Shown here piece after piece: positions 1 to 7,426 of a stretch of 64,000 nucleotides of DNA. This stretch comes from Sphingomonadales bacterium (lineage in GTDB: Bacteria; Pseudomonadota; Alphaproteobacteria; Sphingomonadales; Govanellaceae). The notes beneath the pieces were generated by a model. It was not told where the DNA came from, made no database searches, and saw only the letters and a program-made list of their open reading frames with translations. Position numbers and translations under genes: made by a program. The DNA lies in NCBI GenBank assembly GCA_019455285.1, contig JACFMS010000009.1, positions 51,732 through 115,731 of the forward strand, written 5' to 3'. Positions within the stretch are counted from its first letter, which is position 1. Each line of letters starts with the position of its first letter.

Positions 1-15
1 CGAGGGTGTAAAAAT

Positions 16-735
16 TTATCCGGCGGCGGCCAGTTCCTGGATTTCAGGGTCCGCCTCGCTGGCGGTATCACGCAGCACATAGCCGCGGCCCCAGACGGTC
101 TCGATATAGTTCTCGTTGTCGGTAGCGGCGGCCAGTTTCTTGCGCAGCTTGCAGATGAAGACGTCGATGATTTTAAGCTCCGGCTCATCCATGCCGCCGT
201 AAAGATGGTTGAGGAACATTTCCTTGGTCAGGGTGGTGCCTTTGCGCAAAGACAGCAGTTCGAGCATGGAATATTCCTTGCCGGTCAGGTGGACCCGCTG
301 GCCGTTGACTTCCACCGTCTTGGTGTCGAGGTTGACGGCGAGCTTGCCGGTGCGGATGACCGATTGGGAATGGCCCTTGGAGCGGCGAATGATGGCGTGA
401 ATGCGGGCCACCAGCTCTTCCTTGTGGAACGGCTTGGTCAGATAATCGTCGGCGCCGAAGCCCAGGCCCTTGACCTTGTTTTCAATCTCGCCCATGCCGG
501 ACAGGATGAGGATCGGCGTGGCAACCTTGGCCATGCGCAGTTTTTTGAGCACGTCATAGCCGTGCATGTCAGGCAGATTGAGGTCCAGGAGAATGATGTC
601 GTAATCATAAAGCTTGCCGAGATCGAGCCCCTCCTCGCCAAGATCGGTGGTGTAGACGTTAAAGCCGTCGCCGGTCAGCATGAGCTCGATGCTGCGGGCC
701 GTGGTGCTGTCATCTTCGATCTGCAAAACGCGCAT
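16..735 (-). CDS. ctrA: Cell cycle response regulator CtrA
   Basis: OmpR/PhoB-type response regulator of 239 aa, the usual CtrA length. Receiver domain is residues 1-115, with acidic pocket D8/D9, phospho-acceptor D51 ([11 protein letters not shown]) and conserved K in LTKPF. The winged-helix DNA-binding domain is about residues 125-230 and includes [10 protein letters not shown] and the end motif [12 protein letters not shown]. In alphaproteobacteria CtrA is phosphorylated through CckA-ChpT and binds TTAA-N7-TTAA or TTAACCAT sites to control flagellar, chemotaxis and division genes. The kinase gene cckA is at the other end of this window. The upstream region holds several TTAA half-sites, which suggests autoregulation. 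The C-terminal tail after the wing is short and Ala-rich. Confidence 0.97.
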   Translation of the reverse strand: MRVLQIEDDSTTARSIELMLTGDGFNVYTTDLGEEGLDLGKLYDYDIILLDLNLPDMHGYDVLKKLRMAKVATPILILSGMGEIENKVKGLGFGADDYLTKPFHKEELVARIHAIIRRSKGHSQSVIRTGKLAVNLDTKTVEVNGQRVHLTGKEYSMLELLSLRKGTTLTKEMFLNHLYGGMDEPELKIIDVFICKLRKKLAAATDNENYIETVWGRGYVLRDTASEADPEIQELAAAG

Positions 736-808
736 GCGTCAATCCTCTCTCCTTCGTATCACCCGCGACGCTTGTGCTTGGTGCGCCCCAGGCTCCCCTT
801 CGCGTACG

Positions 809-891
809 TTAACCAATACGAATAATTAACACGGATGGTTAATAATAGGCAACCGAAATCAAAAAAATTAACGAACCTTGCCGATTATTAA
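809..891. promoter_or_regulatory. ctrA upstream region with TTAA half-sites
   Basis: The gap between ctrA and fliI is AT-rich and holds five TTAA tetramers, at 809-812, 826-829, 839-842, 868-871 and 888-891. The one at 835-842 reads TTAACCAT on the minus strand, the known CtrA half-site, and 809-816 reads TTAACCAA on the plus strand. None of the pairs has the exact N7 spacing of the full CtrA box. Autoregulation of ctrA, and possibly control of divergent fliI, is an inference. Confidence 0.45.
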
Positions 892-1008
892 TTGATGGCG
901 GCCGAGGCAAACCCTCAGCCGGCCGCCTGCTTTATGGTTTACGGAACTTTAAAGGCTTGGCCGCGAAGATGGGCCGACTGGGATTTTACAGTAAGGAGCA
1001 AGTAGTCA

Positions 1009-2319
1009 TTGGACCCTCTGATACGCGAGCTGGAGCGGCTGCAAACCATTGAAGTGTACGGCCGGGTGGCCGGGGTGCGCGGCCTGTTAGTCGAAGTCGC
1101 CGGGGCGCATCGCAGCTTGGCCGTCGGCAGCCGCGTGGTGGTCGAGGCGCGGGGCGGGCGCTCCGTGCCGTGCGAGGTGGTCGGCTTCAAGGATGAGCGG
1201 GCGCTGGCCATGCCGTTCGCCGCCATTGAAGGCATCGGCATTGGTTGTAAAGTCTTCGTCGCCGATACAGAGCCGGTGGTATATCCCTCTCCCGCTTGGC
1301 TCGGCCGGGTGGTCAATGCTCTTGGCGAACCGGTGGACGGCAAGGGGCCGTTGGAGAACGGCAGCGAGCCCTATCGCTTGCGCGCCCAGCCGCCGGCGGC
1401 CCATGCCCGCCGCCGGGTGGCCGGCAAGATCGACCTCGGGGTGCGAGCCTTGAATGCCTTCGTCACTTGCTGCAAGGGGCAGCGCATGGGCATCTTCTCC
1501 GGGTCCGGGGTCGGCAAGTCGGTGCTGCTGTCCATGCTGGCGCGCTATACCGCGTCCGACGTGGCGGTGATCGGGCTGATTGGCGAGCGCGGCCGCGAGG
1601 TGCAGGAATTCATCGAGGATGATCTGGGGGCCGATGGCCTGGAGCGCAGCGTGGTGGTGGTGGCCACCTCCGATGAATCGGCGCTGATGCGGCGTCAGGC
1701 GGCGTATTTGACCTTGACCGTCGCCGAATACTTTCGTGACCTGGACCGACAGGTGCTGTGCCTGATGGACAGCGTCACCCGCTTCGCCATGGCGCAGCGG
1801 GAAATCGGCCTCTCCATGGGCGAACCGCCGGCCAGCAAAGGCTATACCCCCACCGTGTTCGCCGAACTGCCGAAGCTTCTGGAGCGGGCCGGCCCCGGCG
1901 TCGGCGAGGGCGCGATCACCGGCCTGTTTTCGGTGCTGGTGGATGGCGACGATCACAACGAACCCATCGCCGACGCGGTGCGCGGCATCCTCGACGGCCA
2001 TATCGTCCTGGAACGGCGGATCGCCGAGCGCGGCCGTTACCCGGCGATCAACGTGCTGCGTTCGGTGTCGCGGACCATGCCCCATTGCAACAACGATCAG
2101 GAGAATGCGCTGGTGGTGGTGGCCCGGCGCCATCTCTCCACCTATAACGACATGGAAGAGATGATTCGGCTGGGCGCCTACCGCAAGGGCAGCAATGCCG
2201 AGGTCGATGAAGCGATCCGGCTCAACCCGGCGCTGGAAGGGTTTCTGGCCCAGGGCAAGAATGACCAGGCGACGCTGGCCGACGGCTACGCCGCCTTGGC
2301 CAAGATTTTAAACGGTTAG
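1009..2319 (+). CDS. fliI: Flagellum-specific ATPase FliI
   Basis: 436-aa ATPase of the flagellar type III export apparatus, homologous to the F1 beta subunit. The P-loop is GSGVGKS at residues 165-171. The [10 protein letters not shown] motif, the Walker B segment ([16 protein letters not shown]) and the FliI-typical [11 protein letters not shown] stretch follow. The N-terminal beta-barrel is about residues 15-90. FliI feeds chaperoned substrates to the membrane export gate (FliP/Q/R, FlhB, encoded at 56-61 kb). Translation appears to start at a TTG with a good AAGGAG ribosome site ten bases upstream. fliJ follows after 7 bases, so the two form an operon. fliH, its usual regulator, is not next to it. 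Confidence 0.96.
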   Translation: MDPLIRELERLQTIEVYGRVAGVRGLLVEVAGAHRSLAVGSRVVVEARGGRSVPCEVVGFKDERALAMPFAAIEGIGIGCKVFVADTEPVVYPSPAWLGRVVNALGEPVDGKGPLENGSEPYRLRAQPPAAHARRRVAGKIDLGVRALNAFVTCCKGQRMGIFSGSGVGKSVLLSMLARYTASDVAVIGLIGERGREVQEFIEDDLGADGLERSVVVVATSDESALMRRQAAYLTLTVAEYFRDLDRQVLCLMDSVTRFAMAQREIGLSMGEPPASKGYTPTVFAELPKLLERAGPGVGEGAITGLFSVLVDGDDHNEPIADAVRGILDGHIVLERRIAERGRYPAINVLRSVSRTMPHCNNDQENALVVVARRHLSTYNDMEEMIRLGAYRKGSNAEVDEAIRLNPALEGFLAQGKNDQATLADGYAALAKILNG

Positions 2320-2326
2320 CCGCATC

Positions 2327-2737
2327 ATGCGCAGCCTGGCCAGCGTCATTCGCTTGCATCGCTGGAAAGTGGATGAAAAACGGCGCGAGGTGGCCGATCT
2401 GGAGGCCATGGCCGAGGCATTGCGGCAGCGCCTTCTTGATCTGGAGCAGGAGATCGAGCGGGAACGGGAAGGGGCCGATGCCCAGGTGGTTGGGTTCGCC
2501 TATGCCGCCTATGTCCGCGCCGCCATCGCCCGACGGGAGAGATTTCAGCGCTCCATCGCCGAAGCCGAGACGGCGGTGGCTGGTAAGCGCGACGAGCTTG
2601 CGGAAGCGTTTCGCGAGTTAAAGAAGTTCGAGGTCGCCGAGGCGCGACGTCTGGAGCTGGCGGCTGAGGAGTCAGCCCGGCGCGAGCGCGCCGCGTCCGA
2701 CGAAACGGCGCTTAACATTCACCGCCGCCGGGAATAG
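2327..2737 (+). CDS. fliJ: Flagellar export protein FliJ
   Basis: 136-aa, highly charged, almost entirely helical protein directly after fliI. The composition (Glu, Arg, Ala-rich coiled coil without membrane segment or signal peptide) and position are those of FliJ, the central stalk of the FliI ring that also escorts export chaperones. It starts MRSLASVIRLHRWKVDEKRR, a typical FliJ N-terminus. Sequence similarity in this family is low, so the call rests mainly on synteny plus coiled-coil character. The gene ends 3 bases before the convergent gene. Confidence 0.88.
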   Translation: MRSLASVIRLHRWKVDEKRREVADLEAMAEALRQRLLDLEQEIEREREGADAQVVGFAYAAYVRAAIARRERFQRSIAEAETAVAGKRDELAEAFRELKKFEVAEARRLELAAEESARRERAASDETALNIHRRRE

Positions 2738-2740
2738 TCC

Positions 2741-3082
2741 TCAATCCGTCGGCCATGGCCGGTGGCGGCCCACGGGGCGCAAGCCGGGAAAGTTGGGGTC
2801 AAGCCAGCGCCGCAGCGTGCTGTAGGCGCTATGGAAGGCCTTTTGTCGCACGTCCGCCGCCGGGGCATGGTCGAGGCTGACGGCGATCTCCCCATCCAGA
2901 CGGGCAAGGTCTTCCGGGCTGATTCGCGTTTCAAAGGTTCTTTCCGCCCCTTCCGGCAGATCAAAGATGACGCTTTTGATCTCGGCCAGCTTGCCCACAT
3001 TGACCACCCACTCCAGGCCCGTGAACTGATCGAGTCCCTGCTCCAAAGTTCGAATACGGTGTTCCAACTGTTTTTTGATCAT
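2741..3082 (-). CDS. Hypothetical protein, convergent with fliJ
   Basis: 113-aa soluble protein of unknown function, without signal peptide, membrane segment or cysteine. Residues 1-20 (MIKKQLEHRIRTLEQGLDQF) look like a short amphipathic helix or coiled coil. The middle contains an FDLPEG turn and the C-terminus is Pro/Arg-rich. The stop lies just beyond the fliJ stop, so the two transcripts must run into each other. Its tight packing against fliJ argues that it is a real gene, but no family was recognised. Confidence 0.6.
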   Translation of the reverse strand: MIKKQLEHRIRTLEQGLDQFTGLEWVVNVGKLAEIKSVIFDLPEGAERTFETRISPEDLARLDGEIAVSLDHAPAADVRQKAFHSAYSTLRRWLDPNFPGLRPVGRHRPWPTD

Positions 3083-3331
3083 GGCTTTTTCTCTCTCAAA
3101 TTGCGGCGCCGATTCGCCCCGATTTATGGGCTAAGCGCCGGAAATCCGCAGTTTTTACGCTAAAAAAACTACACGCATAGCGAGTATTAAATTTGCCTAT
3201 TGCAAATTTTCACATATCAGTTGTTTAATAACAACCATCGCGTGTGTCTAGAGCAATAATACAATTATAAAGAGATTATAGCGGGTTTGCCGCCATGATG
3301 TTTCAACCAGCGGATCCTCAAGGAGGGGAAG

Positions 3332-4357
3332 ATGAATACCGACCGTACTCTACGGCCAAAGCTCGGCCTGTTGCGTCTCGCCGAGAAGCTTGGCAACGTC
3401 ACACGCGCCTGCCAGTCACTGGGTTACTCGCGCGACAGCTACTATCGCTTTAGAGCCTTATATGAAAGGGGAGGGGCGGATGCCTTGCGCAATTTCAGCC
3501 GCCGCGGCCCCATGGTCAAGAACCGCGTCACCGAGGATGTGGCGCAGCAGGTTCTTGACCTGACGTACGCCCACCCGACTTGGGGTCAGCAGCGGATCGC
3601 CGATACCTTAAGCCGGGCGGGGATCAGCGTCTCATCGAGCGGCGTGCGCTCGATCTGGCTGCGGGCCGGGCTGGAGACCTTCGAGAAGCGGGTATTCGCC
3701 CTGGTTGCCCGATCTGAGCAGAATGCGCTGTCGCTCAGCGAGGAGCAGCAGGCGGCCATCGACCGGGCGCGCTCGCAAGGCCGCTTCGCCGCCGGCCGCT
3801 ATATCTCCGGGCCGGGTAAGATCTGTTTTCAGGATCTGTCGGTGATGGGGGATCACCCCCGCTACGGCTCGATCTATCAACACACCTTCATCGATTGTTA
3901 CAGTCAGTTCGCCATCACGCGGCTGGCCGTCGAAGGCGAGGCGTTGTCGCCCATCCAGTTTATGCAAGAAGATGTCCTGCCGCAGCTTAGCAATAGGGGG
4001 ATTGTCGTCGATGCGGTCAGAACCGACCGCCGGCTGCCCTTTGCCGATCGCCAACGGCGGGTAGAGTATCAGCACTTCCTGGAAGGGGCGAACATTCGCC
4101 AGACCTATCGTTTGGGCCGTGGCGGGAAACACGATATTTGCAGTCGTTTCGCCGCTACCATGGCGCGGGAGGTTTACCAGCCTTTATTCCGTAAGGGTGA
4201 TTTCACCTTGGAGGATGCGCGTTCGCGCCTGAAAACCTGGATGCGGGCATATAACGAGGAACGGATTGCGGAAGGGCCCTACTGCTTTGGCAAGACGCCC
4301 TTGCAGACCTTAAGCGACGCCTTGGCGCGGCGCATGGAACCTATGCGCCTGAATTGA
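3332..4357 (+). CDS. Degenerate IS481-type DDE transposase, possibly domesticated
   Basis: 341-aa protein matching the IS481-type architecture. An N-terminal helix-turn-helix (GNVTRACQSLGYSRDSYYRF, residues ~21-40) is followed by a second helical domain (WGQQRIADTLSRAGISVSSSGVRS) and an integrase-like core from ~160. The first catalytic Asp survives in FQDLSVMG and a second in VRTDRR. The usual TDRGTEYCG context is gone, and the region that normally reads NGICERF reads HDICSRF, so the catalytic Glu is Ser. The frame is intact, an AAGGAGGGG ribosome site sits in front, and I saw no terminal inverted repeats or target duplication. It is therefore either a decayed transposase or a protein kept for DNA binding. 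The sigma-factor gene starts 39 bases downstream and may be co-transcribed. Confidence 0.75.
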   Translation: MNTDRTLRPKLGLLRLAEKLGNVTRACQSLGYSRDSYYRFRALYERGGADALRNFSRRGPMVKNRVTEDVAQQVLDLTYAHPTWGQQRIADTLSRAGISVSSSGVRSIWLRAGLETFEKRVFALVARSEQNALSLSEEQQAAIDRARSQGRFAAGRYISGPGKICFQDLSVMGDHPRYGSIYQHTFIDCYSQFAITRLAVEGEALSPIQFMQEDVLPQLSNRGIVVDAVRTDRRLPFADRQRRVEYQHFLEGANIRQTYRLGRGGKHDICSRFAATMAREVYQPLFRKGDFTLEDARSRLKTWMRAYNEERIAEGPYCFGKTPLQTLSDALARRMEPMRLN

Positions 4358-4396
4358 TCGCTCATTCATTTTTCCGCAACCAAGAAAGTCGCTATC

Positions 4397-5074
4397 ATGA
4401 GTTTATATGATGAAACACAGCGCTGTTCATTGCGCCCCGAGGCGAAAGAAAAAAAACAACAACCTATTTTCCGCCCCTTGCCGTCCCAGCGATTGCGCGA
4501 GCCTGGCATTGCCTTTGACAACCGTCGCGTGGCGCGCGCGCCAGCATCGGCAACCGGCTTGAGTCAGCGCTTCTGGCATGCCTGGGTCGAGCATCGCGAC
4601 TATTTGACCCAATTGGCTTTCCGATGGATGTCAGGCAACCGCAGCGATGCCGAGGATGTGGTCAGCCGCGCCGCCATCAAGGCCCATGACCGCTATTTGC
4701 GTGACGCCAACCGCATTCGCAATCTGCGCTCCTGGCTGGCCCGTCTTCTCCACAACATCTGTATGGACGAACACCGCAAGCGCCAGGTTCGGCATCGCCT
4801 GCTGCACCAGTTCCATCCCGAGCAATTGGAATACCTGGCGCTGACGGCCAATGCGCCACGCCCTGAGTTTGAGCTGGAAAATGGCGAGTCCATGAGCGCC
4901 GCCATGGCGGCGATCTTCGAACTGCCGACGCGGTTACGCCACCCCTTTGTGCTACGCTTTGTCTTTCAGTATTCCAATCAGGAGATCGCGCGGCATCTTG
5001 ACTTGAGCGAGGTCAATGTCAGAAAGCGCATTCAATTGGGGCGATCCTACGTGCGCCAGCGGCTGATGCATTAA
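4397..5074 (+). CDS. ECF-like RNA polymerase sigma factor with N-terminal extension
   Basis: 225-aa sigma-70 family protein of the small (region 2 plus region 4) type. Region 2 is about residues 62-125 and includes NRSDAEDVV and LRSWLARLLHNICMDEHRKR. Region 4 is residues ~170-222 and includes the helix-turn-helix SNQEIARHLDLSEVNVRKRI. About 60 basic, Pro/Arg-rich residues precede region 2, longer than in typical ECF factors. No anti-sigma gene (zinc-binding or membrane) is adjacent. Upstream lies the DDE-like protein, and convergent to it is the DUF2589/lysozyme group, which could be its target; that link is only inferred from position. Confidence 0.8.
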   Translation: MSLYDETQRCSLRPEAKEKKQQPIFRPLPSQRLREPGIAFDNRRVARAPASATGLSQRFWHAWVEHRDYLTQLAFRWMSGNRSDAEDVVSRAAIKAHDRYLRDANRIRNLRSWLARLLHNICMDEHRKRQVRHRLLHQFHPEQLEYLALTANAPRPEFELENGESMSAAMAAIFELPTRLRHPFVLRFVFQYSNQEIARHLDLSEVNVRKRIQLGRSYVRQRLMH

Positions 5075-5097
5075 AATAGAAGATCACCAGTTAAGAA

Positions 5098-5124
5098 AAG
5101 GGCGGTCCCATCGGGGCCGCCCTT
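5098..5124. terminator. Hairpin between sigma factor and DUF2589 gene
   Basis: Perfect 8-bp inverted repeat (AAGGGCGG / CCGCCCTT) with an 11-base loop between two convergent genes. It has no long T-run on either strand, so it is best read as a bidirectional, possibly weak, terminator. Confidence 0.6.
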
Positions 5125-5147
5125 GGTCTGTCAGATAGACGCGCCCG

Positions 5148-5792
5148 TCAAGCGCCCGATTCCGGCGCGGCGTTATCGCCGTCGGTCTGAGAACCGGCGC
5201 TGGCTTCTGCCGGCGGATTTTCCGTTACGTTCGAGCCGCCATCGCCCGGCGCAGGCGGCGTTTCTAGCGGCGCGGGATCATCACTCGGCTTGCGGCGAAG
5301 GGGCTGCATCATGTTGGTATAAGTATCGATCACCCGCTGGATCGACTCCGGCGTTTGCAGGGTGCGAAACTCAAGGTCGACGTGCACGTGATCGGACGGC
5401 CGGCATCTGCCGCCATCCGCGCCGCGCGGCGACAACGATACCGTAAACTGGGCTCGGCTTTCCCCGTCAGCCGCTGGCTCCTCGCTCTGCGCGCGCAGCA
5501 AGGATAACAGCCGAGTGCGTTCCTCCTTGGCGCTTTCCAGTCTGATGGAAAGCTGCACCCGCATGCGCTCCAGCGCCAGCCCGGTGGGCGCCGCCAGCGA
5601 CACCAGCGGCACCATGGAGTAATAATTCTCATCCAACTCGACCCGCACCATCTTGGCCTTAAGCGAGCCATCGGGTAGACGTTCGAAAAATTCGGACAAG
5701 ACCCGGATATATTGCTGTGCCACCAATGAATTGGTTTCGGCGGCGGCGTTCTGCAGGCCGCGGGTGATGCTGACCAGTTGTTGATGTTCCAT
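5148..5792 (-). CDS. DUF2589 family protein A
   Basis: 214-aa protein that fits the DUF2589 pattern: an N-terminal helix (LVSITRGLQNAAAETN), a beta segment around VPLVSLAAPTGLALERM, a beta strand rich in charged residues, and the C-terminal RVIDTYTNMMQP motif. The last 40 residues are a Pro/Asp/Ala-rich low-complexity tail. The function of DUF2589 is not established. The chosen start has an AGAAGGAAGAGAG ribosome site. An alternative start at 5846 would add an Arg-rich leader (RRYFRRFRRKRE). It is a divergent paralogue of the next gene, and both lie downstream of a lysozyme gene on the same strand. Confidence 0.72.
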   Translation of the reverse strand: MEHQQLVSITRGLQNAAAETNSLVAQQYIRVLSEFFERLPDGSLKAKMVRVELDENYYSMVPLVSLAAPTGLALERMRVQLSIRLESAKEERTRLLSLLRAQSEEPAADGESRAQFTVSLSPRGADGGRCRPSDHVHVDLEFRTLQTPESIQRVIDTYTNMMQPLRRKPSDDPAPLETPPAPGDGGSNVTENPPAEASAGSQTDGDNAAPESGA

Positions 5793-5883
5793 GGTTTCTC
5801 TCTTCCTTCTAAAACGGCGAAAATAACGCCGAATGCGTGAAATCATGGGGATTTCTCCCATTCCCGGTTTTCAATGCGAACGA

Positions 5884-5908
5884 CGGGGAGCGCTTGAGAC
5901 GCTCCCCG
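5884..5908 (-). terminator. Hairpin after DUF2589 gene B
   Basis: 9-bp perfect inverted repeat (CGGGGAGCG / CGCTCCCCG) with a 7-base loop, placed just after the stop of the 5945-6607 gene in its direction of transcription. There is no T-run behind it, so it may be an attenuator or an RNA 3'-end stabiliser. Confidence 0.5.
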
Positions 5909-5944
5909 CCAATCCTTCAGCAGACGTTGTGTAACTGCTGTTAG

Positions 5945-6607
5945 TTACTTGGGCTTTTGGTTGGCGAGCGCGCCCTGTTCTTCCTTCGGCGACTTGACGC
6001 GGGTGTCGACGGGAAGCACATCCTTCGACTTTAATTCCTTGTTCGCGGGCAGGGTGACGGGCTTGGTGGCGGCATCAGTGAGAAAATCGATGACCCGCAA
6101 CAACGCTTCCGGCGCCGGTTGACGCTTCAACTGAGTGTTGAAGGTGTATTTGGCGCGGGTATCGGTCTTGCGGGTCTGCTCCGACTTATGACTAACGCGG
6201 CCGGTGATTTTCGCCGAAATCGGCCCCCAGCCGACGCTGGCTTCCAATTCCGCCCCCGCTTCGGTTGACGATGACTCGGCTTCCGAAGCCGTGACTTCCA
6301 GCTCAAATGCGACAGATCCGGATTCAATGCAAATGTTGGGATGTTCGATGGCCGCCATCAGCGGCACCGACATGGTGCGTTGCAGAATGCCTTGGTAGTT
6401 GCCTTCCTGATCGACCACCGTTTCCTGGTAATCGAACGTCAATTGCACCGCCTTGCCGTCGCGGATACAGACTGTCTGTAAAAAATCGGCGTAGCTCTTG
6501 CTCGCCTGAACTTGGGCCGACACCATCGCCGTCAACGGTCCCGCGATCATCTTGTCGATGGGCAGGGCGTTGATGACGGAGCCGGTGAAGTTTGGATCCA
6601 GTGCCAT
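5945..6607 (-). CDS. DUF2589 family protein B
   Basis: 220-aa protein with a clear DUF2589 layout. It has the N-terminal helix INALPIDKMIAGPLTAMVSAQVQA followed by SYADFLQTV, then beta strands with VPLMAAIEHPNICIES and a Ser/Glu-rich stretch. After that come GPISAKITGRVSHKSEQTRKTDTRAKYTFN and the C-terminal LLRVIDFLTDAA helix. No signal peptide or membrane span. DUF2589 proteins have no proven activity; the mostly beta middle with helical ends suggests a structural or self-assembling protein. A GAGGAG ribosome site precedes the ATG. Neighbours are a paralogue downstream and a lysozyme upstream on the same strand, each separated by a hairpin. Confidence 0.75.
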   Translation of the reverse strand: MALDPNFTGSVINALPIDKMIAGPLTAMVSAQVQASKSYADFLQTVCIRDGKAVQLTFDYQETVVDQEGNYQGILQRTMSVPLMAAIEHPNICIESGSVAFELEVTASEAESSSTEAGAELEASVGWGPISAKITGRVSHKSEQTRKTDTRAKYTFNTQLKRQPAPEALLRVIDFLTDAATKPVTLPANKELKSKDVLPVDTRVKSPKEEQGALANQKPK

Positions 6608-6640
6608 CGCTTAGCTCCTCATCAGAAGAATATAAAGTTA

Positions 6641-6688
6641 CGGCCCTGCGGGGCCGCGCCGGGCGTGGCGCATTGACATGCGCCACGC
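6641..6688 (-). terminator. Double hairpin after the lysozyme gene
   Basis: Two inverted repeats follow the lysozyme stop in its direction of transcription. The first has a perfect 10-bp stem with a 6-base loop (6663-6672 / 6679-6688), starting one base after the stop codon. The second has a 6-bp GC stem (6641-6646 / 6651-6656) followed by a T-rich stretch. Together they look like a terminator or attenuator between the lysozyme and DUF2589 gene B. Confidence 0.6.
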
Positions 6689-6689
6689 T

Positions 6690-7289
6690 TCAATCGGACG
6701 CGCGAGAGACAAACTGTGTGACGTTATCCCCCCTTGAGGTGGTATCGAGGACTTGGCGCAGCAGTTTTGCTTCTTTGCGGCGGCGGGTCGGATAGCGGTC
6801 GCCGAAGTTTTCCAATTCATTGACGCAGGCTTGCCAATCACCCTGGCAAGCCAGTTCCCAGAATTTCGGCGTGCGAAGGGCAAGGTTGGGACCATACTGG
6901 TAAGCGAGCGATGCCAGCGCCGTCTGGGCTTCGCCCGGCAGTTGATAGAAGGCATCCTTACCGACCGTTTTATCGTAAGCCTTCCGTAGTTGATCAAAGA
7001 TGGGACCGCACGCAGCGGTTTCGATCTGGGTGGCTTCGTCTTCCGTGATCTCCAGCGGCAGTTCGCGCAACAGGTTGGCCGCGTCCTGTCCTTTGCGTCC
7101 AAGGTAGGGGGCAAGTTTGACTTTAAGCTTGTCGGCAATGGGCCAATTGGTGATCTCTTCGAGCGTCCGCGCTCCCAGATCCACCCCGGTGGCGATGGTA
7201 ACGCCGCTGTTGCTGGTGCTTAGAGCCGGAACATAACCTTTCAGCTGCAACCCCCCTTCAAGCTCGGCGATGAATTTCCAGTTGATCAT
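6690..7289 (-). CDS. Pesticin-type lysozyme (T4-lysozyme fold muramidase)
   Basis: 199-aa protein resembling the muramidase domain of pesticin and its stand-alone homologues. The start MINWKFIAELEGG gives the probable catalytic Glu11. SGVTIATGVDLG at 28-39 supplies the conserved Thr and Asp37 of this fold. Later landmarks are ASLAYQYGPN, RTPKFWELA and NFGDRYPTRRRKEA. It should cleave peptidoglycan between MurNAc and GlcNAc. There is no signal peptide, so delivery to the periplasm would need lysis, a holin or a secretion machine. The start at 7289 has a GAGGAGGAAAG ribosome site; a longer reading frame upstream has none. It is divergent from the phospholipase gene. Confidence 0.85.
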   Translation of the reverse strand: MINWKFIAELEGGLQLKGYVPALSTSNSGVTIATGVDLGARTLEEITNWPIADKLKVKLAPYLGRKGQDAANLLRELPLEITEDEATQIETAACGPIFDQLRKAYDKTVGKDAFYQLPGEAQTALASLAYQYGPNLALRTPKFWELACQGDWQACVNELENFGDRYPTRRRKEAKLLRQVLDTTSRGDNVTQFVSRASD

Positions 7290-7426
7290 GGACGTTCTTT
7301 CCTCCTCGGGCGAGGAGAGGTCGCCCTCTCCTTCGCGCATCGTCCCATGACGGTCAGGGACGAAATTCGTGACGGCCCCTCTGCGGACATCACGCCGCGC
7401 CATGGTTGTTCGTCAGATGCTCGGGC

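Noticed and set aside
1087..2133. Long open frame antisense to fliI
   Set aside because: Composition (His, Gly, Gln-rich) and position show it is a GC-rich shadow frame of fliI.
3164..4396. A complete insertion sequence around the IS481-type gene
   Set aside because: I could not find matching terminal inverted repeats or a target duplication on either side, and a catalytic residue is replaced.
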